From: Candidatus Moraniibacteriota bacterium
GTDB taxonomy: Bacteria; Patescibacteriota; Minisyncoccia; Moranbacterales; UBA1568
Length of the DNA stretch: 46,204 nucleotides
Assembly: GCA_013334575.1 (NCBI GenBank)
Contig: JAAXXG010000008.1
Location: forward strand, 1 to 46,204
Direction: 5' to 3'
Part shown: piece by piece, positions 40,517 to 46,204 of the stretch
How positions within the stretch are numbered: position 1 is the stretch's first letter
How the letters are laid out: each line of letters starts with the position of its first letter
The notes under the pieces: generated by a model
What the model was told of the DNA's origin: nothing
What the model saw: the letters and a program-made list of their open reading frames with translations, nothing else
Database searches by the model: none
Position numbers and translations under genes: made by a program

Positions 40517-42346
40517 TCAGTTCGCAGGAATGGTCTTCATAAGTCTCTCCCGTTGTTCCGGGGTAAGCCTATTGAAGCGCTGATTCACCGTTGAACTGTC
40601 CCGTAAGACCCGTTGTTCGTTGTAATTCTTCCGAATCCGCTCATTCAGCTTCCTTTCGTTCTCGGTCTGCTTAAGCTGAATCGACTGATTGTCGAACGAG
40701 ACGATCGGCAACACGCTTTCTCCCGTATCGTAGTAACCGATGGTCACCACGTCACCGGAATCCGTATTCTCGATCTTCGGAGAAACGACCCTGGTACATG
40801 TGAACAGATGAGGGATGCCGGCCTTGGGATAGATATAGAAATTACCATCTTTGGCATCCTGATGGATCCTTCCGACAATAAACTGGACCGTTTTCATGTC
40901 CGTCCCTTTTTCCAAGGCAGCGAGCGCCCTTTTTCCCATCATGCCCTGATATACCCCGAGTGCTTCCGTCAAATCGTTTCCGATTGCGACTTTCTGGATT
41001 TCCAGCACGTTCACGATCGCGACGCCCTGACGGGCATGCGAATCATTCAGGAGCGGCATCACGGATACCATGTTTCCGTACAGATTGTAAATCTGCGGAT
41101 GAACGGGATGCAACTTCTTGTAACTCACATCCTTGTTGTTCAGCACGGCATTCTCGATGGCACTGTTCGTGCTACCGCCGTTGGTCAGGTAGTAGGTCGT
41201 CTTCCCGGTCCGCGAATTCACATACACCATAGCGAACAAAGAAGTGTCTTTCTGACTTGTTGAAGTCATGCTGACGACCCAGTAGAGATCTCCGTCGGAT
41301 CCATAAACCATGATGGGATCTTCGGGCTCAAGAAGGCTCAATGTTCCCCACCAGCTGTTCCACCAGCCACCCTTCAGTTCCCCCCACCACTTCAGATTCT
41401 GCTTGACATTGTCTTTTGGCATGACGCGGTCCACCCAGCTCGGAACGCTTCCCAGCGGATACGGCTTCGCGGCACCGGTAACGGGATCGACGATCACGAC
41501 ACCGGTCACTTTCTCGCCGTCGAAAACGATAGTCGGCTGATACGTGGTGACCACCCACCATGCCTTACCGTGCTCATCAACCTCCAGGGTATAATCTTTA
41601 AGACCGACAGAAAGGTATCCGTTCTCTCTCAGGTGCCTTTCCAGATTGTGACCGAAGAATGCGCCGGGAGTGTACTTGAATCCCTCCCCATCGCCAAGCA
41701 CCACGAACTTCGGTTCGACTTCATCATCCTCGGCACTGACCATGATGTAGCCCGGCACGGCTCCAGCACTGCTCCATACGCTGTAACTGTCCCTGTAATC
41801 GAGCGGCACCACATACCAGTATTCGCCGTTCACCTTCTGCAACGTGACCGCCGACTCAAGCACTTCGAACTGGCTGCCATAGTTCCTGCCGTTCAGGGTC
41901 AGATGGTTCTTTGCCTGATAGATTGCGTTCTCCTGGCTGGACAAACGGATATGCTGCGGATTCGTCGGCTGTATGTCCTGACTCCACGTCCTGGTCTGCA
42001 TGGGACCAACGATGGCGGCATACTCGTCGGACCGCAACATCGTACTGCCGAAAAACACCATTACCAGTGCCACAATCAACAGGCCGGCTGGAAAAGCTAT
42101 AAGGACGGATAAGCCTTCATTCGACGCGAAGTCGATCCCCGCCGAAATACACCACAGGATGAGCACAAAGAATCCGCACAATCCGAAAGTTGGACCGACC
42201 GTCGACGCAGTCGTGAGCCAGAATACAAACCAGAGCAACAGCTGAGCGGGCACAAAGACCCCGGCCGCCCAAGCGAATTGCCTCTTCAGCAGAAGCGGGA
42301 TTATACCTAAGCCGGCGCAGATAAGCGCCATGAAAAAGTAAGTCAT
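40517..42346 (-). CDS. Large four-span membrane protein of the island
   Basis: 609 aa, family not recognised. Four N-terminal spans (about 4-21, 25-48, 51-72, 77-104) are followed by about 500 soluble residues, probably beta-rich and repetitive. Recurrent pieces are VDPVTGAAKPYPLG, VNSRTGKTTYYLTN, PGYIMVSAEDDEVEPKFV and YWYVVPLDYRDSY. These look like strands exchanging with YWVV-type repeats, as in PepSY-like or propeller proteins; no firm match. The C-terminal 60 residues are charged and helical. GAAGGAG ribosome site and consensus promoter. Codon use seems more AT-tolerant than in the core genes. Confidence 0.75.
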   Translation of the reverse strand: MTYFFMALICAGLGIIPLLLKRQFAWAAGVFVPAQLLLWFVFWLTTASTVGPTFGLCGFFVLILWCISAGIDFASNEGLSVLIAFPAGLLIVALVMVFFGSTMLRSDEYAAIVGPMQTRTWSQDIQPTNPQHIRLSSQENAIYQAKNHLTLNGRNYGSQFEVLESAVTLQKVNGEYWYVVPLDYRDSYSVWSSAGAVPGYIMVSAEDDEVEPKFVVLGDGEGFKYTPGAFFGHNLERHLRENGYLSVGLKDYTLEVDEHGKAWWVVTTYQPTIVFDGEKVTGVVIVDPVTGAAKPYPLGSVPSWVDRVMPKDNVKQNLKWWGELKGGWWNSWWGTLSLLEPEDPIMVYGSDGDLYWVVSMTSTSQKDTSLFAMVYVNSRTGKTTYYLTNGGSTNSAIENAVLNNKDVSYKKLHPVHPQIYNLYGNMVSVMPLLNDSHARQGVAIVNVLEIQKVAIGNDLTEALGVYQGMMGKRALAALEKGTDMKTVQFIVGRIHQDAKDGNFYIYPKAGIPHLFTCTRVVSPKIENTDSGDVVTIGYYDTGESVLPIVSFDNQSIQLKQTENERKLNERIRKNYNEQRVLRDSSTVNQRFNRLTPEQRERLMKTIPAN

Positions 42347-42401
42347 TCAGATTCTCCTTCATTTTATTGTTATAGAGCTGCGTCCGCATTTCGGACTTTA
42401 T

Positions 42402-42430
42402 ATTCTAACACATTAAATAAAACGAGTCAA
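42402..42430 (-). promoter_or_regulatory. Promoter of the 609-aa gene
   Basis: Minus strand TTGACT (42425-42430), 17 bases, TAGAAT (42402-42407). Confidence 0.88.
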
Positions 42431-42489
42431 TATCCTCCGAACGTAATATCAATAAATATCAGACGAATTCCGCACTCCAGGCCCCACAT

Positions 42490-42551
42490 CCGATTTCGTC
42501 CGAAAAATATCCCCGGGATAAGCCTCGAAAATCGACCGGATTCTATTTCAA
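42490..42551 (+). repeat. 60-bp island repeat, copy R4
   Basis: CCGATTTCGTCCGAAAAATA, then TCCCCGGGATAAGCCTCG, then AAAATCGACCGGATTCTATTTCA. The centre TATCCCCGGGATA is a perfect hairpin and the outer GATTTCG/CGAAAATC can pair with a bulge, so the whole can fold as one long imperfect hairpin. The stop codon of the 51-aa gene (42548-42550) lies inside its end. Confidence 0.88.
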
Positions 42552-42703
42552 TGGCTGAGACCGAATTTCAACTTTCTCCACTTCCGATATGTCCGTACGA
42601 CAAGACCCTTGGCAATAAGCACGAGAATTATGACCGCAACCAAAACTAGTAGGTACGAATCGATAAAGAACGCCTTCAAAAGTGGAAACCACTCGAGTTT
42701 CAT
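42548..42703 (-). CDS. 51-aa single-span membrane peptide
   Basis: MKLEWFPLLKAFFIDSYLLV, then LVAVIILVLIAKGLV and a basic tail VRTYRKWRKLKFGLSH. One membrane helix (about 13-35) and a positively charged C-terminus. A strong AAGGAG lies 10 bases before the ATG and overlaps the end of the truncated mrr gene, so it is translated with it. The size and layout recall toxin-like or holin-like peptides, but no family can be named. Too short for common ORF cut-offs. Confidence 0.75.
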   Translation of the reverse strand: MKLEWFPLLKAFFIDSYLLVLVAVIILVLIAKGLVVRTYRKWRKLKFGLSH

Positions 42704-42706
42704 AGA

Positions 42707-43009
42707 TTAATTCTCCTTAAAGAAGTCCTCGTCGACCCGTTTGATATCGTAGGTCGTCTCCACCTGCACGCCGACATCGTAGCGGATCATGAGGTCGACC
42801 AGCTTCTTGCCGTCGATCAGGATGATCTTATGCGCGGCCGTCTCGGCCTTCCGTACTGCACCCGCATCAAATGACGAGGTCGTCACGAAAATACCCTTGT
42901 TCGTGTCACCGCTCATCGCGCCGATGAAATCCCTGATATGCGGCTCGTAGGCCGGCTTCTCGTGGGTCGCATGCAAAACGCCTCGGTCGATCGGAATAAC
43001 GATCCGCAC
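42707..43009 (-). pseudogene. Truncated Mrr-type restriction endonuclease
   Basis: 100 aa at most. It matches only the C-terminal half of the Mrr catalytic domain: HIRDFIGAMSGDTNKGIFVTTSSFDAGA, KIILIDGKKLVDLMIRYDVGV and IKRVDEDFF. The part before it that would hold the catalytic D-x15-QxK residues and the DNA-binding domain is gone. The apparent start is a GTG in unrelated sequence. Probably non-functional, unless the fragment has been reused. Confidence 0.82.
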
Positions 43010-43011
43010 CG

Positions 43012-43248
43012 TTACCTACTCCCTTCCACCCTATCCCGAATCAAATCGATGTTTCTCAAGGCTTTCCCGACATCGTGCCGCTCGCTCCAAATGAAATCCC
43101 GATCGATGACGGTCATCTCATCGGACATACCCGGCAGAGTATTTTTCGCATCCGGCATCAGCACCGAGTCGACGGACCGGTCGATCAGCTTTCCGGCAAG
43201 ATACCGCGCTTGTGCCTCTATCTCCTCTTGGGAAAGCCGTTCCTGCAT
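43012..43248 (-). CDS. Small unknown protein, 5' region replaced
   Basis: 78 aa, helical, acidic: MQERLSQEEIEAQARYLAGK … DRDFIWSERHDVGKALRNIDLIRDRVEG. Family not recognised. Its ATG lies 8 bases from the edge of the duplicated A2 segment, so its own ribosome site and promoter seem to have been lost. It may be the first cistron of the old mrr operon. Confidence 0.5.
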   Translation of the reverse strand: MQERLSQEEIEAQARYLAGKLIDRSVDSVLMPDAKNTLPGMSDEMTVIDRDFIWSERHDVGKALRNIDLIRDRVEGSR

Positions 43249-43255
43249 CGGCTAC

Positions 43256-43645
43256 ATTCTCGAGAGGTATATCCCCGCCGAAGAAGTCGAGGGCATAGAC
43301 GCCTTTCTGGTGACCTTCATGCTCACAGCCTACCTGGCGGAGTTCAACGGAAACCGGTGGGAGGCACAGATCTCCACCCGAGACTTGTCCATACGCTTTA
43401 CGGAAGAGTGGGTCCGAGAACCTGATCCGCCCGCCTTCGTCGCCGCGATGAGGAAATTCAATCGCGATATCCTCCCGGAACTCGAAGTCATGTCACAAGA
43501 GGGCTCACTCCTAAAGCTCGAAGAAAATCCGGATGAGAGAATCTACGAGACGGGCGAATGGTTCGCAAGATGGTGTGCCCTTCTAGCAGGCAGGCTACTG
43601 ATAGACTGATCATTATAACGATCGAAAAGCCGCTCCATGCAAATA
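43256..43645 (+). pseudogene. 5'-truncated copy of the A2 winged-helix gene (A3)
   Basis: 390 bases nearly identical to 38940-39329 (at least two substitutions, one changing LATFML to LVTFML), including the stop at 43609 and the start of the terminator. The first 17 codons, leader and promoter of A2 are missing. The reading frame remains open with no new stop, so the copy is recent. Confidence 0.9.
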
Positions 43646-43672
43646 AGAGCGGTTTTTAATTTTCATATTTCC

Positions 43673-44653
43673 TCATTCTCCTCCCCCCGATACCGGAGAG
43701 GTCGCCGGACCGCGATCTTCAGTGTTCCCCCGACCGGAAGCGGAGTCTTCCGAGAAAAGAACGATTCCCATCTCGAGCGCCTCCAGCATAAGAGCCGACT
43801 TCTCGTCATTCAAAGCGAGGAGTCTTTCACGCGGCTTATCCCGCCTCCTCAACAACCCTATCTGTTCCGATGTCGACAGTCCGGCGCCGGAAGCCTCCTC
43901 GTACCGTTTTTCGAGGTCATCCAGTTCCAGTCGCAGCAGTCCCTCTTCTTCTTCGATTTCCATCGTCCGTTTCCTTATATCTTCCCCTCTTCGAATATCT
44001 TTTCCGATATCCGGGTTTTTCGGCCGAATGTGAAACGCGTACTTTCCTTCGAAAGCCTTCTTCATATTCTTCATGGTCGCGACTATCAGCTTTCCTGCAT
44101 TTCCGAACTTACTCAGATACAACCCTTCACCGAGATACAGGGCGAGGTGCGTGACGTTCATATGTTCGCGGTCCTTCGAGATCATGACCGAATCCCCGGG
44201 AGCCAGTGTTCCCTCGTCGAAATCCGAAACATCCCATTTCGATATGACCATGGAACCGAACTCGTGCGGGATTCCGTTCGCGAGATGAACGAACGACGAG
44301 CAGTCGAATTTCCCCTCTCTCCGATGGTCCTCACGGATAAACGCAGCGATCTTTCCGAGCATCTCCTCGGGGAGATCGATATCCCGAGTCCCGTTCCGGT
44401 CCCGCATAGATATCTCGATCCGGTCCGTATTCGAAAGGTCGGAGAGCTTATAATAGCTCGCGGATCCGTCCGGGTTGTTCCGTCCCACGCGTATCTGATG
44501 AACCTTGAACAGGCTCCCCGAATCCTGATTCTCCGCATCATGTTTCTTCCCCTTTTCGATGATGAACCTGGTCGCCGGACGATGGTTCCGCTCGGCTTCC
44601 GATTCCCGATCGGGCCGCAGTTCCGCACTCTTTGGAGGCATCTCGAGATTCAT
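43673..44653 (-). CDS. NlpC/P60-like cysteine hydrolase with coiled-coil tail
   Basis: 326 aa. Core at about 100-200: EGKFDCSSFVHLANG (nucleophile C118), APGDSVMISK, then NVTHLALYLGEGLYLSKFG (H169). This is the NlpC/P60 or related CHAP pattern of peptidoglycan endopeptidases and amidases. There is no signal peptide or membrane helix, which is odd for a wall enzyme. A charged coiled coil (about 215-290) and a disordered tail follow. The start is fixed by an in-frame stop just upstream; there is no clear ribosome site. The promoter is not obvious. Confidence 0.75.
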   Translation of the reverse strand: MNLEMPPKSAELRPDRESEAERNHRPATRFIIEKGKKHDAENQDSGSLFKVHQIRVGRNNPDGSASYYKLSDLSNTDRIEISMRDRNGTRDIDLPEEMLGKIAAFIREDHRREGKFDCSSFVHLANGIPHEFGSMVISKWDVSDFDEGTLAPGDSVMISKDREHMNVTHLALYLGEGLYLSKFGNAGKLIVATMKNMKKAFEGKYAFHIRPKNPDIGKDIRRGEDIRKRTMEIEEEEGLLRLELDDLEKRYEEASGAGLSTSEQIGLLRRRDKPRERLLALNDEKSALMLEALEMGIVLFSEDSASGRGNTEDRGPATSPVSGGGE

Positions 44654-44708
44654 ATGTCATTTTTACAATCGCACGACCGGAACTCATACCCCTCCTATCT
44701 TCTCAAAT

Positions 44709-44769
44709 CCGATTTCGTCTGAAAAATATCCCTTTAATAAGCCCTAAAAATCGACCGGATTCTATTTCG
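44709..44769 (+). repeat. 60-bp island repeat, copy R5
   Basis: CCGATTTCGTCTGAAAAATA, then TCCCTTTAATAAGCCC, then AAAATCGACCGGATTCTATTTCG. The end contains the TAG stop (44762-44764) of the DUF2726 gene, as R4 contains that of the 51-aa gene. Confidence 0.87.
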
Positions 44770-45337
44770 ATATTTCTGGCCTGGTTTTGTTATTTTCTAC
44801 GGAAACCGCTCCCGTCTTTTCCCGAAGAATAGACCCTATCGCCTCGGTCTCGGCATAGAAATCGCTTCCGACCTTCACCCGATAGAACGGCAAACCGACA
44901 GACTTATAGAGTTCTACGACGAAAACATCGCGCTTCATTCGATCGGCACGCCGGTGAGACCTCCCGTCCAACTCGATGGAAAGAAGCGGCGCAGTGGTTA
45001 CGCGATCACATATCAGAAAGTCGACATGATTTGACTTGATCCGGTTCCTCAAGCCTTGTTTCCGCCCATACATTAGCCCCGCCTCCTTCACCTCCACGAA
45101 ATCCTCGACCCGAACCTTCGGGAAAACGAGATACTCTTCCCCGAGTGTCCGCCGAAGATTCACGAAAAACGCAAGCTCCGAATCATTCATGAGCCGGCTC
45201 TTCTTCTTATACAAGGAAGCATCCGATCCATCCCCGAACTTTTTCTCCAAGAAATACTTCAGCGCGAGAAATCCCATTAGAATTACAACCGCGCCAATAA
45301 AAGAAAGATAGTTCATAACTAGATATTTTTCTTTCAT
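44762..45337 (-). CDS. DUF2726 (PD-(D/E)xK-like) membrane-anchored protein
   Basis: 191 aa. One N-terminal membrane helix (about 10-30), then MNDSELAFFVNLRRTLGEEYLVFPKVRVED, VDFLICDRV with D106 and SIELDGRSH with E122/D124: the DUF2726 pattern, related to the restriction-endonuclease fold. The start overlaps the stop of the GIY-YIG gene (ATGA), so the genes are translationally coupled. Probably a nuclease-like accessory to the restriction operon. Confidence 0.85.
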   Translation of the reverse strand: MKEKYLVMNYLSFIGAVVILMGFLALKYFLEKKFGDGSDASLYKKKSRLMNDSELAFFVNLRRTLGEEYLVFPKVRVEDFVEVKEAGLMYGRKQGLRNRIKSNHVDFLICDRVTTAPLLSIELDGRSHRRADRMKRDVFVVELYKSVGLPFYRVKVGSDFYAETEAIGSILREKTGAVSVENNKTRPEISK

Positions 45338-45930
45338 TCTTCATTTGCTTCCATTCGTTTCCGACGCTCATCAAGCGTCTCACCATCATACATCCAATAC
45401 GCTGGACCCTGAACTCCGTAACTTAGTCCAAGAATTTTTTGAGCTGCGCGAGAAAGCGTAATTATCTCTCCATTAAAATTGATCTGTCCGTTTTCCAAAA
45501 CCGTCGCTTTAATACTCTTGTCTCTCGAAAATTCCAGCTCCGCACCAACAGGAATATCAACCATCTTAAACCTAAAGTCTGGCCTCCGCGCCCGAGCTTG
45601 ATTGAGTGCTTGCTGATCCTCGATCGTTTCCACAATATCCTTTTTCGGCGTAACATTTTCAACCTCAGCCAATCGCAACGCTGCAACCGCCCGTTCCGGT
45701 GCAATCTCGAAAAACTCCCGCGATGAGCGAACCCGATGGTCCATGAACGCATCATGTAACTGCCCCTCGACAAATCCCGCGTCCTTTACCGTGCAAGCAT
45801 AGAAACACTCAAATGGAAGTGGTACACCCGTCGTATCGAGCGACCGGATCCGCTGTTCCAGGTTCGTCGTCCGGCCGATCTTCACATACCCCGGCATTGC
45901 CTCGTTGATCAGGATGTAGATGATTTCCAT
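45334..45930 (-). CDS. GIY-YIG nuclease (T5orf172/MUG113-like) with RAMA-like C-terminus
   Basis: 198 aa from the ATG at 45930; a GTG at 45954 would overlap hsdR. N-terminal GIY-YIG: MEIIYILINEAMPGYVKIGRT, then LEQRIRSLD, EGQLHDAF and SREFFEI. C-terminal domain (about 120-195) with GAELEFSRD, ATVLENGQINFNGEIITLSRAAQKILG and the YWMYDGETLDERR end, which resembles RAMA/DUF4357 domains linked to restriction systems. Directly after hsdR. Confidence 0.85.
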   Translation of the reverse strand: MEIIYILINEAMPGYVKIGRTTNLEQRIRSLDTTGVPLPFECFYACTVKDAGFVEGQLHDAFMDHRVRSSREFFEIAPERAVAALRLAEVENVTPKKDIVETIEDQQALNQARARRPDFRFKMVDIPVGAELEFSRDKSIKATVLENGQINFNGEIITLSRAAQKILGLSYGVQGPAYWMYDGETLDERRKRMEANEE

Positions 45931-45941
45931 AGAGCTTTGCG

Positions 45942-46204
45942 CTAATCCGTCCACTCATCCGCGAGCATTTCCGCCTGTTTGAGCACATTCTCGGTCGCGA
46001 TCTTTTGCATATCCGGCGGATAACCATACTGTCGGAGTGTTCGTCGAACCAGCACTCGAAGTTTTGCCCGGACACTTTCCTTCACGGTCCAGTCGATCGT
46101 CGCATTCGTACGCACTCGCTCAACAAGCACCCGCGCCAGAGCACGCAATTGCTCATCTCCAAGAACCGCCTGCGCACTCGGATTGTCAGCCAGCGCATCA
46201 TAGA
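45942..46204 (-). CDS. hsdR: Type I restriction enzyme R subunit, C-terminal end (runs off the window)
   Basis: 87 codons visible, open to the window edge. [59 protein letters not shown] and [12 protein letters not shown] match the extreme C-terminus of HsdR (DUF3387 region), the part that holds on to the methylase complex. Motor and nuclease domains are outside the window. Confidence 0.93.
   Translation of the reverse strand, partial: YDALADNPSAQAVLGDEQLRALARVLVERVRTNATIDWTVKESVRAKLRVLVRRTLRQYGYPPDMQKIATENVLKQAEMLADEWTD

Noticed and set aside
42938-43609. 223-aa fusion reading into the truncated winged-helix copy
   Set aside because: The first half is antisense to the 78-aa and mrr frames and has no start signals; the junction is the edge of the duplication.
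37783-44769. Classical integron with attC sites
   Set aside because: The repeats lack the conserved 7-base core sites (ending AAC/GTT) at their ends, most units have their own promoters, and no IntI is in the window. Only the general cassette idea is kept.

Overview
The window (about 57% GC by eye) looks like a chromosome segment of a Patescibacteria/CPR bacterium, probably near Parcubacteria; the exact class cannot be settled from here. The evidence is a 16S rRNA 5' part with a CPR-like variant of the universal 338 site, a very short EF-Ts, an RNA polymerase alpha subunit without its C-terminal domain, a T4SS-like ATPase next to a giant coiled-coil protein, PEGA and TPR membrane proteins, and many genes with no recognised family.

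Layout. 1-0.37 kb: 5' part of 16S rRNA (minus) with a near-consensus promoter. 0.6-4.3 kb: membrane protein, PEGA protein and a two-gene unknown operon. 4.3-8.6 kb: minus-strand operon infA-rpmJ-rpsM-rpsK-rpsD-rpoA-rplQ-rplM-rpsI with one strong promoter. 8.7-11.8 kb: isoprenoid carrier operon (DEDD exonuclease, polyprenyl synthase, uppS) and a Nudix hydrolase. 11.9-13.3 kb: tRNA cluster (Thr-TGT, Tyr, Thr-GGT, rpmG, Trp, Glu) with a remodelled tRNA-Tyr locus holding a tRNA fragment, a small GIY-YIG gene and tandem repeats. 13.3-18.3 kb: TPR protein, rpsB-tsf, rpmE, prfA-prmC; rpsB and rpmE diverge from promoters that share one -35 sequence. 18.4-20.8 kb: zinc-motif protein, histone H1-like protein and a membrane-anchored LysM-like protein. 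20.9-28.3 kb: three-gene minus-strand operon of a giant membrane/coiled-coil protein, a small acidic protein and a VirD4/TraD-like ATPase. 28.3-31.9 kb: two GT39/GT83-type membrane glycosyltransferases. 31.9-37.0 kb: small zinc, membrane and unknown proteins, ending in a tspO operon.

37.1-46.2 kb is an accessory island. Most of its genes have their own AT-rich consensus promoter (TTGACA/T-N17-TANAAT) and intrinsic terminator. It holds three copies of a predicted winged-helix family (one truncated, from a recent 390-bp duplication), a lone ClpP-like protease, a 609-aa membrane protein, a broken Mrr nuclease, a 51-aa membrane peptide, a cytosolic NlpC/P60-like protein, and the end of a type I restriction operon (hsdR, GIY-YIG, DUF2726). 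Five copies of a 60-bp imperfectly palindromic repeat, all in one orientation, lie between these genes and divide the island into cassette-like units. A 47-bp copy of the tspO 5' end lies 1.67 kb inside the island. This repeat-delimited island is the best candidate for an undescribed system.
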